Of a DNA stretch of 64,000 nt, positions 1 through 14,518 are shown piece by piece. This DNA is from Glandiceps talaboti. Lineage: Eukaryota; Hemichordata; Enteropneusta; Spengelidae. The notes under the pieces were generated by a model. It ran no database searches. It saw only the letters and a program-made list of their open reading frames with translations, and had not been told where the DNA came from. The stretch is taken from contig NC_135549.1 of NCBI RefSeq assembly GCF_964340395.1, forward strand, positions 11,112,342 to 11,176,341, read 5' to 3'. How positions within the stretch are numbered: the stretch's first letter is position 1; every line of letters begins with the position of its first letter. The translations under genes were made by a program, and so were the position numbers.

Positions 1-425
1 AATAGAGGGTAAATGGTCATCTCTCCTCAATCTTTACTGCTGATTAGTGTATGAATGATTAAAATGATTTATAGAGTGCCTGCACAGGTATCCATTCATA
101 ACGCTCACTGACACTTAATTGATGACTTGCAGTCATAAACAAACTTTCTCTTGAAAATACACTCTTTTATTTTTCACATTTTCTTCATATAAAGTTTTTG
201 ATGCTTATGTTATTCAAGAGTATGTTTCAACTCTTTTTGTCTACTAACATTTCTTGAAACTGCCTTGGCCTTCGTCAATACTGATGCATAAAACTGAATT
301 GTTGGAGAAAAGAAATACTCTTGAAACCTCTGAGTGCATGTGCAAAAGGACAAAATTACCCTATGTGTACTCTAGTCCAGCCTCTTACATAATAATTTTA
401 TGAACTTTGTTATTTTGAAATCCAG

Positions 426-1372
426 TTCACAGACAGTCAGAGTGGTGAATGGTTTGGTTATCTCAGTCAACAAGGTGAAGTTACACAAGATTTCAAAGGA
501 GGACCATTCAAAGGTATGTTTCACTTTTTCACATTCTATTTTCGCTTCAAGAATGTAACGTTAGTTTTAGAACATGTAACACTTTATGTAGTTAATCTAC
601 CTAAGATTGCCCTGGAAGACTTTTCATATGTAGACATGATTGGATTAATGTACAGTAGACACATGTAATGAAGAAATATCATTCCAAAGACTGTTTATTA
701 TGATTATAGTTTATAATGCCATGACAATGTTAGAGTAGAATAATATTTTTTTGAGCTTATTGTTGACATATTTTGTAAATTATTTTAGTCTCTGAGAAAA
801 ATGAAGAGCCATAATAGTGTTTGAATGTCAAATTTCAGATTTAGTAGTTAAATGAAACATTCTGCATCACATCAATCTTGAATTATATGCAGTAGCATAT
901 CTTGTACCTCAGATGGGAACTATTTAAACGTTTGCTGTCATTTTCTATAAGAAATTTCCAACCCATTCTTGTTTCAAATTAAGAAAAAAAATCAGGTGTC
1001 ACTTTGCAAAGTGTTCAAATAGAAGTCAAAATGTTATCAAAATTAAGCCATTTGAGAATCCAATATGGCTGCCATTTTAGAATCCAATATGGCCACTATG
1101 GGGAAAATAAGAGATCTTCATTTCCCTTGAAAACAAGACGGTTAACCCTCAAATGTCTTTTATTGTTTCAAAAGGACCAGAAGTAATCTTCCATATTGCA
1201 AAGTTTGGAGAACTTTGATTTTCTGTGAAATTTGTCCAAAGGTGCATGCTACCTTAATAATGTGATTATTTATTTATCATCTCCAGGTTGTTTCCATGTT
1301 CCAAGGTGTCTATTTATGTGTGAGAAGATACTTAAAGAAATCTTGAAGACTGAAGAAAAGTCCATCAATTAA
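426..1372 (+). CDS. RENBP: N-acylglucosamine 2-epimerase (renin-binding protein), last two coding exons
   Basis: Two exons are visible: 426-513 (acceptor ..TCCAG, donor GTATGT, phase 0 in and phase 1 out) and 1287-1372 (acceptor ..CTCCAG, stop TAA). The joined translation runs from [13 protein letters not shown] through [15 protein letters not shown] to a short Lys/Glu-rich tail ending EKSIN. GEWFGYL and [14 protein letters not shown] are the C-terminal signature of the AGE family, which has an alpha/alpha-barrel fold and interconverts N-acetylglucosamine and N-acetylmannosamine in the cytosol. The Cys of GCFHVPRC matches the residue reported as essential in the human enzyme (Cys380), and the second codon base onward lies past the intron junction. 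The rest of the gene lies before base 1. The tail is shorter than in the human protein. The family call rests on motif recall, not on a search. Confidence 0.88.
514..1286 (+). other. RENBP last intron
   Basis: A 773-bp phase-1 intron, AT-rich, with no recognised element. It contains a short direct repeat (AATCCAATATGGC) near 1060-1100. A 60-codon open frame inside it (1004-1186) shows no family features. Confidence 0.75.
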
Positions 1373-2025
1373 TGATACAGGGCAAAATAGCAAAAAGTTA
1401 CATCTCTGGACCAACTTTCATTTTTGAAACTATTTGGTATAGTTACTGAGTTGCATTTATAATCAGGTGTGGCGTGTTTTAATCTCCAAAGACAATATAG
1501 CAATCTTTACTGATGATATTATGATTAACAAATTATATTATAGTTATCTAAAAAAACCTTCTTTTTAATAGTTTCCATTTAAAAAAAAACGAAATTCAAG
1601 TTTAGATGATATATTTTAAGACTCTTCTTAGGCTTACTGGCACATGACTATTTTCAGTCTGTGAAATCCAAGCTTACATTTAATAGCCGTTCATTTCAGA
1701 GGCAAGATGATCACATTCACCCAGTGTAAATGTACAAATACAAAAGACCAATATATTAATTAGGAATTGTGCATTGGTAGCATTTACTCACTCAACGTTT
1801 TGTTTATAACAATTATAACAAAGTATGTTATTGGCAACAACCACGACAATACCTTTTGTGTGGTCTACAAATGTTTATTATGTAAAATATTCTCCTCAAG
1901 GAAAGTCAGAGATTTTACAGTCTGAGTGTTAAAGTTACATCTTTTGTGAGAGAAAGTATTTATTATGATAATTGACAATCAGGTATATGATATCTCAATA
2001 ACTGAGTTATGTTATCTGCAGTAAC
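1373..2025. other. AT-rich 3' flank of RENBP
   Basis: Contains the RENBP 3' UTR. No canonical AATAAA was seen close to the stop. Nothing else was recognised. Confidence 0.5.
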
Positions 2026-2530
2026 CAATCTGGGAATAACTGAGCTATGTTATTTGTGAATAACTGTTCTATGTTGTCTGGGAATAACTGGGCTATGTTG
2101 TCTGGGAATAACTGGGCTATGTTATCTGGGAATAACTGAGCTATGTTGTCTGGGAATAACTGGGCTATGTTGTCTGGGAATAACAGGGCTATGTTGTCTG
2201 GGAATAACTGTTCTATATTATCAGGGAATAACAGGGCTATGTTATCTGTGAATAACTGGGCTATGTTGTCTGGGAATAACTGTGCTATGTTGTCTGGGAA
2301 TAACTGGGCTATGTTATCTGGGAATAACTGAGCTATGTTGTCTGGGAATAACTGGGCTATGTTGTCTGGGAATAACAGGGCTATGTTGTCTGGGAATAAC
2401 TGTTCTATATTATCAGGGAATAACAGGGCTATGTTATCTGTGAATAACTTGGCTATGTTGTCTGGGAATAACTGTGCTATGTTGTCTGGGAATAACTGTG
2501 CTACGTTATCTGGGAATAACTAAGAATAAC
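2026..2530. repeat. 24-bp minisatellite, about 20 copies
   Basis: Tandem units close to ATGTTGTCTGGGAATAACTG plus GGCT. Variants are TATCTGG, TATCAGG and GTGAATAAC. Because 24 is a multiple of three, the array stays open on the + strand and would read as MLSGNNWA repeats. The unit block at 2143-2331 recurs almost unchanged at 2335-2523, so a higher-order duplication of about 192 bp (eight units) is visible. Confidence 0.95.
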
Positions 2531-2545
2531 TGATGCATGTTATCT

Positions 2546-3535
2546 GGGGAAAATGTGTTCATTCAGCAGGAATATCATGTATAATATGTTTAGCGTACAG
2601 TTTACAATCTCAGACAATTTACTGTTATGTAAAATCAATTAATGGTTCCACTGATTTCAATTCATGCAATTCATACAACAACATAGACTGGAAGATACAT
2701 CGTTTTGTTAAGCCCTATCAGGCTAGTGGTGCTGGCTGATAGCGTGACATGAATGTCTGTATCTTACAAACTAACAACAACACATTCTGATCAGAATCAT
2801 TCTAGGTCATATTGTGTTATTTTTCCATTGTTTTTAGCCAATCAGATGTAACCTTGTAGGGTTCAGAATTAATTCTACATCCAGACAGTAGACCAATAGT
2901 GACTGGTAATACCATTTATAATGACACCTAGCACTATTCAAAAGTCTTATTTTGTACATAACACATTTCTTCACAGCTGTGATATGTAATTTCTAAATTT
3001 ACATTTTTACTAAAGTATGTCACATCCCCTGAGTCTCACCTTATCTCACTTTCAATCTATTCTGTCATGTTTGATACATTCTGTATAGTTATCAGGGAGT
3101 TCTCAGTATCATTATTCACTGCCAGTTGTCTGATATGTTTTGTTGTGAAAGCTTACATGTGGGCCAAAAATACAAGCTTGGTGACTAGATATGACTAGAT
3201 ATGATAATATGAATATTTAAGTCACAGTGAATTTGATAACAATGATTATGGCAACAAATATGCACTAAACCTGCTAAATAATAAATGCATGCCACTATGG
3301 TACCATGGCAATAAGGACATAATATTGAAATCAATCATAATTATTGAATTGACTATCAAAAAATGTCAATACTTGTTAAAGTTAATTATAATAATTTACT
3401 AAATGTCTCAAAGGTTATGACAATGAAGGATTTAGACAACCAATTAAATACATATTCTATGTTCTTTATATTATATGAATGATTTAAGATATGTATATGA
3501 CTATGCTATGATTTGGTTTAACATTAGGGCACAGG

Positions 3536-3536
<1 letters not shown>
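2546..3536. other. AT-rich intergenic DNA
   Basis: No gene or clear repeat seen between the minisatellite and the TG array. Confidence 0.5.
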
Positions 3537-3609
<73 letters not shown>

Positions 3610-3680
3610 ATGTGTGTGTATGTATGTATGTATGTATGTATGTATGTATGTATGTATGTATGTATGTGTGTGTGTATGTA

Positions 3681-3729
<49 letters not shown>
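3537..3729. repeat. Compound (TG)n / (TATG)n microsatellite
   Basis: About 190 bp of TG dinucleotides with an internal TATG block. Long open frames on both strands here are repeat artefacts. Confidence 0.97.
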
Positions 3730-3731
<2 letters not shown>

Positions 3732-6500
3732 CGATATATTTCCATCCATTTTAACAGGGTAAATTTTACTGTAATATTGTAACATATGTTTCACGTCAGT
3801 AATGATTGAGTATTGTAAGGATTGTAATAGTTTTAAGGTGTGGAAGTATTTCTTTTCAAGTCAAAATTATGGTTTATTACATGTATGTGGTTTTTTTTCT
3901 GCAAATTTTGTGTGCTTTGGTGAGTGACTATACAAATGATTCCTCTGTACATGTAATACCAGCTGAACTGTATTATAGTTTTATCATGTGTACATTTTTG
4001 GTAAAATTGATGTTGGTTGAATAGATAAATGGATTTTATGGAGACAATTACTGAAAAGTAGTTACAGAGGAGGACATTATCATGTATCAATTATGAATGT
4101 TAATGTTTTAAATACTGAAATGTGAAACTCGTCAAAGATTTAAACTGTCTATACTGGTTGTCTATACTCATTGAGTGTTGGTTCATCCGTGATCATAAAC
4201 CCAAGCCTCTTTTACGGCACCGTCCAAGACACACCCACTGCCACGAGCATGTTTCACTGCCTCAGTAGAAATATGTGGTCTGGCTTGCGAGAATGGTGTT
4301 GATTTTTTCGACTTACCTACGCTGTTAAACTTAACAAAGTACACCACATATTTACACCATTGAAGTTCAATATTGTGAACTTGACAGTTGGATATAACCA
4401 CATGTGTATTGCTGATCTTTACAAGGCTGTTGTACTAGTAAGTGTATTACATGTACCCTATATATATATTGCAGTGACATACATCAATAATATATACAGC
4501 TTGTACAACTACAAATATATACCAAAGAGACAACTACTGTTTATATTATAAACATGGATATCGCCGGGGATATCAGTTCTATTCAGGTAGAAACTGCCTT
4601 GTACCAAAAGAGAGCACGAATTATGGAGGATGCAAAATAATAAACCGATTTTAATAAAACAAAAAAATATTTACCTTATAGATGTTAGTTGTGTTATTTT
4701 TAATTGGTGTGAACTGTATATACAATGCTATTCAGACAACTTCAGATTTGTGAAGGTCGCCCTCTTGTGGCATAGTTTATATAACTCGAAGGCTCAGTAC
4801 TTGATGGAGGCTAACTGGTTAGGTTTATATATAGTCCAATAAACCTACAGAGAAATATACCTCAGCCCGCCACTAATTTGAACACAATGTCTATGTGCTT
4901 TTGTATTCAATGGATACCCATTAATGACAAATTAATTAGATGAAAATTGAAAGACATGTATTTTAATTAGTTTTAGTTTTTCGTCAAAATATTACTATTG
5001 CAGGGGTTTTCATGCTGAGAGGGTTACAATCACTTGGCCTATGAAGTCATATTTTTAAACATCTTTCTAATCAAAATAAACATTTGGGTGATTTCAACAC
5101 AGGAACAAACCTTAATTTGGGGATTGGGAAATTTTGTTTTGCACTTTTGTCTCAAAATATGGCCTGGTTAATATTTCAAGATACATTACCGTATGTTAAC
5201 TGTTGGCAAGACTGCATTAAACTTTTGTGTATGTGTATGGTATCGCAGTGAGGCGAAACGATAGCTTATTCAACTTATGAAACGATGTTAACGTTGTTAC
5301 TATGGTAACAGTAAAATGAATTGTAACGTGGCGGCTTGGTCACCTTGTTTTCGCTGACGGGGGTCGTCTCAAGTCAACAAACCCTAGCTAGGTCACAGAT
5401 TTACCGTCAATGACATGAACAGATGTTGAATTTCTGAATTAATTTATCACTGGTTATAATGTAACAAGGGTATGGACACATAATTATCTGGATTATCTAA
5501 GCTACCTTTCAAATTAATACGGCATGCATTTTCTGATTGATAAATGTGTACATGTGTAACTTAGTGTGTAAAATTTTCAATTGACACTTGTTATGATTTT
5601 GATTTTTGTCTAGTCGCTATTTATTTGTTTGTCTTGCAAAAGTCTTCTCAGTTTTGTCAGAATTTTATAAAGTTTTAACATCGCGTTCACAATTTCCTAG
5701 TGCATATAATGTATATAATTTATTCGCAGTGACACAGTCAATGTTATATTGATGGCTCTAAATTGTCAAATTAATGTTCATAATAATGGCACATGTGTTC
5801 CAAATTGCACGTAGTTACATAAACTCACCACGTATTCAGTTAACTTTATTGACGAATAACCAATCAATGTTTGGAGAGGTCAGACACTTTTGGTCAACTG
5901 GAGGACGTATCGTACACGTCACTTCATTCTTATTTACATGTATTCGATAATTAATTTGCCACGTACTAACACATACACATAACTCGTTGGTAAAGAAGTC
6001 TTTAGGACACAAGTTGAAACTTTTCGTGGCTGGTGAAATGGTGTGACGCTAAAATAATTGAACGTGTACACAGTGTTAAAAGGTAAGCTGATGCAGTCCC
6101 AAGTTGTAACGGACATAGGGATAGCGAGATTCTTTTCATTTACAGTAAATGGTTGATGTTATGTTGACTTGCATGAATTATATCATCATTCATACACGTA
6201 GTTCCATAGTTAGTTTAAAAAAATAGATTAAGATACCATCTATAACTTGCCACTTTTTGATCATAGAACGAAAATTAAAAACCCACTTTTAATCAACAAC
6301 AGCGTATATGTACATGGTGTTTGTATAGAGATAAACTATATCCCTCAAACGTGTGCTCATCACAGTACAATTAGATTTATAATTATTGGCAAATAAGCAT
6401 TCCTTGTGAGATACACCAATTTGAAGTAAATACATACCACGTTGACTTGGGTATTCTGTCTTCAATACCTTTCAGCAAAATACTCAAAAAAAGAAGAGAA
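3730..6500. other. Intergenic region upstream of the EGF/peptide precursor
   Basis: Mostly AT-rich. It should hold the promoter and 5' UTR of the gene at 6501, but I could not place them. Two short coding-looking islands, 4183-4332 (-) and 4554-4640 (+), are described separately. Confidence 0.4.
4183..4332 (-). CDS. Possible terminal exon of an unidentified gene
   Basis: On the - strand an acceptor-like TTTAACAG ends near 4333 and is followed by an open frame to TGA at 4183. Its product is rich in ordinary protein residues: it contains KSKKSTPFSQARPH and GSGCVLDGAVKEAWVYDHG at the C-terminus. The stretch is clearly more GC-rich than its flanks. No upstream exon was found, and I do not recognise the family. 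It could be a chance open frame. Confidence 0.25.
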   Translation of the reverse strand, partial: KFNSVGKSKKSTPFSQARPHISTEAVKHARGSGCVLDGAVKEAWVYDHG

Positions 6501-8647
<2,147 letters not shown>

Positions 8648-9018
8648 ACTTGATTGGCAATCCACTACTATGGCAGGTGACTGAGGTGTAGGTGAGATGG
8701 TTCTTCAGAGTGTGAACATATTGTCAAAGCAACTGACAATGTTGTAAACTTGAACACTTTGGTGGAGTATCAGGGCACCACAGTACTGGATGGCAACAAA
8801 TATCACGATTATGTACGCACTTACGCTACGAGAACAAAAGTATGATTAGAGATAGTTAATACTCTGCAAGAACACAGTGTTGATTAGAAATTTTCCTTCT
8901 GTTAAGTTTGTAATTTCTAATTTTTTCTACGCTTGGCTGTAAACTTTAGACCTACTAAAACTATTATTACAGGTTTTGGAATAAAGCGCATTGCAGACTT
9001 GTACAAGTTAGCATTGTC

Positions 9019-9024
9019 AATAAA
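9019..9024 (+). terminator. Polyadenylation signal of the peptide precursor
   Basis: AATAAA lies about 370 bp after the stop codon in AT-rich 3' sequence; it is the best-placed signal for this gene. Confidence 0.6.
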
Positions 9025-11085
9025 ATAAGTGTAACTTACAAATGAATCTGTTAATTTTTTCAACCTCTGCATGTATTACTAGTCTGTTCATGGTAAAATG
9101 TTACCTTCTGGTAATACAATATCTGAAGACAACACACTCTAACTGTTTGGAGCGCCCTCTACGTCAATTGATTGTTTTCCCTTTGTTTTCGTTAATCGAC
9201 GTATAAATCATAAATACACCATTTCAGATAAATTGATGGAGAGATGGAATGTGCATGAGATTTCCATCAGCTTTAAGAAATCCCCATATTGCACTTATCA
9301 TCTGAACCACTTTCTATCAACATCTACTGTTGGTGCAATTCCTGTCGCCTGAACCATATACACCAATACTCACACAGACTATACACAGATAGAATAAATA
9401 CAAATCACACAAAAACCTGAAAATGAAAGCAAATAGTTGGTGTGAACTGAGAAGCATGGAAACTTGGACCTCTTTATACTACAAACAGTTTTATTGCTTA
9501 TAACATGATGGAACTACAATATCACAAAAAAATGATGATTTTTTTTTTTGAAAAATGACATGAACAAGTCTTGGTATTAAACAGACATAATCATTTCACT
9601 ATGACATAAACTATACACTACTAACGTTTACATTGCAAAGTTTCAGTTGTTTGTTGTAATGTGATGTGAATACTACTATAGCCTTCATTTCAAATATTTC
9701 AAACAATCCATACAAAGTGTAATTGCTAACTAATTAAGTTGTCACAAACACATAGTGAGTGACTCTAACATTTGTAATATGTTATTTTTCTTTTAAGTAC
9801 ATATACAAAAGTATTTTTGACTAGCAATGTTTTAACATTTTGTAGAACATTGCATGTCAGTCCAACGAGTAACATACGACAATATCTACAGAGACTACTG
9901 TAATCTTATCGCACCTGAACACTATATTTCTTACCTTTTATGTGCAGACTACAAACTATCACCATTTCTAACATCAATACATCTAAGTTTGTTGGTATGC
10001 TGTATACATACACTTACTGTACAACTTAGTTTAGCTTTATATAGAGAGTAAGTTAGCACTACTGTGTTACAGAAAGAGCCTACTAATATGTAACATTAAA
10101 AGGTGAAATCAAAGTGTGAAATAATATAAGTTAAATATTTTGAAAACTTGCGAATAAATGACAACATGTATATATGACAAGACTGCTGATTGATTGTCTT
10201 ACCAATAAAAATGAACTTGAAGTTATAAAATTCCAAACCATCTAAGCCTTTGATATATAACATTGGAGTCGAGTTGTGACTCAACCCAGTTCTACAGAAC
10301 TAGTGTATCAGTGATCCGTCTCACTAAAGCTACAATTTTAAACTTTTCTGAAGTATCATGATGTACAAATGTTGAGTTCAATAATGTTATTTTTTTTCAT
10401 ATGTTAGTTCCTTGATACCATTTACTCACAAGTTTCTAGAGCGATAACCATACCAATACTAGTAAATTCACTGACCACTTGAATTCGTTAAATGCATACA
10501 TACTGAGTATTTTTGAACTCAACATCTAAAAATGTTTGTGCAAATGGGAATGTTGCTGCATAAAAAGCTTAGCCATACAAACTTGCTTTGTACAAGCTGC
10601 AGTCTATTTCAATGTCAATATCTTTAGTCTTTTTTTTTGAGTTATGAAAAAGGTTGTCATCAACCGCTATCACTATTTGCATACTCAGGCTCTGAGTTGG
10701 TGTGTAATAAAGTAGTAAACTTGTGTTCATTTCATGTGTTTAACAGCCTGCAATGTACATGCGAGTAAAGACAACAGCAATGTCCCAATGTACATGTCAA
10801 TCAAAATTTAAATCTACATAGACATACATAATTCATCTCTTTTAAAATATATAAACATCAAAATTGTCCAAAGATAATGGAAAGGTTTAGAGAAATGTTA
10901 AAGCTTTATAAGGCATGATTAAAAGTACAACAGGTAGAATCATCTCAAAGTTTGGCAATGTTCATTAGTTGTGGTAAGGCACTCCTTGGATTATAGGTAA
11001 TGTTGACTGCAGTAGGAAGGATATGTTGAAGGAATGGTGTACACTCACAGGTTTTATCAAACAAAGAATGCAGACAAAGTTAACA
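9025..11085. other. Intergenic, AT-rich
   Basis: No gene or structured repeat was recognised; short open frames (for example 9854-10051) lack any family feature. Confidence 0.5.
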
Positions 11086-11428
11086 GGTGAGAATGACTGA
11101 TATCAGATGAGAATGACCGATATCAGATGAGAATGACTGATATCAAATGAGAATAACCGGTATCAGATGAGAATGATCGATATCATATGAGAATGACTGA
11201 TATCAGATGAGACTGACCGATATCAGAGAATGACTGATATCAGATGAGAATGACCGATATCAAATGAAAATGATCGATATCAGATGAGAATGACTGATAT
11301 CAGATGAGAATGATAGATCCCATCTTATAAGATAGGAATGACTGATATCAGATGAGAATGATCGATATCAAACGAGAATGACCGATATCAAATGAGAATG
11401 ACTGATATAAGATGAGAATGAATATCAA
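11086..11428. repeat. 20-bp minisatellite, about 17 copies
   Basis: Units near GATGAGAATGACYGATATCA, degenerate, with a short break at about 11308-11340. Confidence 0.93.
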
Positions 11429-12802
11429 GAACCAAATCAAAACAATTTGCTATGGTTTATGAAGTCAAGTAACATTATGAAAAGTGAATTCATAAGTCTG
11501 GGAACATGATAAAACATGATAGGAACTCATACTGTCTTAATGCTACCTCTAACAAGATTACAACTCTACTGATTTCAAGAATGGGTCAAGTTGTAAAAAT
11601 TAGAAGCTACTTATCAGGAATACAGTCAATTTCTACGTACAATTGCACAGTAAAACTTGCCTAAAGTTAATAACTTTTTAGGTTCTTTGGTAAAAGTTGT
11701 GGAGAGACGACTCACTTGTGAAGTACGTGGTAATTGTATACGTATGTGTCAGACTACACAATTTATAACCCAGTAACCTGGTTTGCACTTCTGTCTGTTA
11801 ACCATGAATTAATGATGTGTCACAAAAAACACAACAGTTTTCACAATAAAAATAAACATGGTTCCAAAATTTCAAGACTGCTGGAAGTCTTTTGTATCAA
11901 TATTAACACTATCAATTGTTGCTATAATAGCTGTATGCAGCTGCTATAGTGACAAATATTGGCCACCTGGAAGCGATATTCAAACATATTGTCATAATGT
12001 CAAAATATCATTAGTTTGGACAAGTCTTGGAATGATTGAAAATAATATGATAACAGCCAAAATACCAATAACTAATTTTTTTCAAACAAACAAACAAACA
12101 AACAAACAAACAAACAAACAAAGGTTTCATGAAAATAACAAAGCAGTCACCATATAAGTACAAAGTGGTGAAAGAGTCAAGACATAAACTTGGCTGATGA
12201 AGGCAGTTTTTTTTTTTTTAATTGTTAATTATGGGGTGTCAAAAAATCGTTTTTTTACATTCTCAGGTAATGACTATAGTTTGCACACTTTCACAAACAA
12301 TTTGACATGAGAGAAACATCCATGGCTGACAATATTTGGCACTCTACTGTAATACCTAGTACTTCACTACATAAACCTACTATGTAATTTTTTTTTACTT
12401 TCAACTTAAAAAAAAAATTGAGTACCATATGTCTACTATCATAAAACCTATTTGGGTATAGTTAAGTATTACAATAACATAGGCAAATAAACATCAAATC
12501 TCAACTAATTCATTGGAATGATTAGAACTAAAGGCAAAGGAGCTTATTGTCATAACTTTGTATCAATTCAATCTTTTCATTTCACTGTCATTCAACTGTT
12601 TACTCAACTTGATCAAATTCACTGACTTTCACAGATTAGTTTGCCTTTGATAAACCATCAATAAACTGATTGTCGTCGTAGAATGTTCATACACCAACCA
12701 ATTGTACCATCAACCACCATCATTCAACGTAGTTTTAGTGCTAAAAATAATGCTTTTACGATAAACAAAAAAAAGTTAGGACATGATATCTATATCGATT
12801 TT
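11429..12802. other. 3' flank of the LAP2-like gene
   Basis: AT-rich DNA with several homopolymer runs and a (CAAA)n tract at 12083-12122. It probably contains the 3' UTR of the - strand LAP2-like gene. No clear - strand polyadenylation signal was placed. Confidence 0.45.
12083..12122. repeat. (CAAA)n microsatellite
   Basis: Ten or so tandem CAAA units. Confidence 0.95.
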
Positions 12803-14448
12803 CTATTCTGCTGTAATACTTGGCATATCTTCACTACCTGATAAACTCTCTGGTATTTTTCTCTGTGGTAGTTTTTCCATGTTGTATAACACAAAAAAGA
12901 TAAATATGGCAACAGCCAGAAGGATAAGAATCTGGACATACACTGGAACCAATCTTTTCTTTGGTTCAGCTGGTTTTGTCTTGGTCACCTCCAAGGTGTC
13001 TTGAGTGGCATTCTGTGTTTTTGTCACCTGTCTGGTGGTGGTGGTTGTCATGGTAACTTGTTTCTTGGGGGAGTCCCTGGAATCTCCACTGTCTTGTTGT
13101 CTTGTTCCATGTATTCTTGTGGTGTGTTTAGTTTGTTGAGTAGTTCTTTTACGTAACTTGATTTGTGTGCTGGTGAAACAAAGTAGAAGTTTATCCTTTA
13201 GCGTCAATGTAAATTAACAATTTGAAATAAGTTCATCCCATGAGTGCCAAATTATACATTGGACAATATACCTTCACGATTACAAACACTCAGTTGTATA
13301 AATCAACGTTACCTTATGTCAAATTCAGAAGCTATAGAATTGAATGTTCAGTTTATATGACATCATTTATTGACTGGACACATGTATGCCCCAAAATTTC
13401 TACAGGGCTTATGATTGCTTCTTTCAAGTTCATTACTTTTATATAGCTATCATTTTATTATGTGTAATGGTTTACAACACAAACCTTGGCTGAACAACAG
13501 TTATTTCTGAAAATAAGTGAACATTTTGAAAATATGAACATACAGACGTTGTGATGTATTTGGTACTTACTTTGACACTTCAGATTCCTGAGAGCTTTCT
13601 TTTGATGAAACATCTGGAGGATGAAGAAAAGGTTGATGAATTGTACAAGTGAACTGAATGAATCACACTAATGTCTCCAGTAGTAAGTAGAAATGGTAGA
13701 CACTACTGCTCAAACATTAGAATTTTCTCGAATTAAAGTTAAAAGCGTCTAGCTGAATTCTCCAAAAAGAACCCAACTTCTATGGGGTTCGAATTCTGAA
13801 CATGGTGTATTTTGTGTTCCACTGTTTAATATACTTGCACAAACACAGCAAAAGTGATATTTTGGAGTCACTTAAACACTTCACAGAAAAGGGCAATGTC
13901 CAGCAATTATCTGTATTCAGTTTCTGTTGTGTCAACAAGCTAGGAGAGTATTCTTTGTTTATGTTCTTGTTTCATGAAAACAAAGTTAACTTAAACCAAG
14001 CTGATGAAAACTTTGGTCAAAGTAAACTTACCTTCATCACTATCACTATACTGGTCAGATTCATTGTTAACTTTTGGCTCCTGAGGACCTTCTGTTCTCA
14101 GCCTCACTAGTTTACGTTCATAGACAGAACGTGTGGAGTCTATAAATAAAACAGACCACAAAACAACAAAATTATCAACAACCATATGCTATGACGTGTC
14201 TCTCTATTTATACATGTAATACATAGTACTTAAAGTATATTTAGAGACAGGACTGTATTGTATATTCCATAAACACATTTTACTGCCTGCTCTATACAAA
14301 TTAATGTAGTTGGGAGGAAGACAACTATTTCCATTTCAACACAACACTTTCAACCAGTGACAGATATTTCTCTCAATTAAAATGATGGAAAAGGCCAGCT
14401 GTAAGTACTGTGCATCTGTGTATATATACATATAGTACAATAGTGTGT

Positions 14449-14518
<70 letters not shown>

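Noticed and set aside
2143-2523. Two + strand frames with MLSGNNWA repeats
   Set aside because: 24-bp minisatellite; no start context, signal or homology, and the frame stays open only because 24 is divisible by three.
6447-6500. 18-codon upstream extension of the peptide precursor
   Set aside because: It begins at TTG; ATG 6501 has a good context and starts a clean signal peptide.
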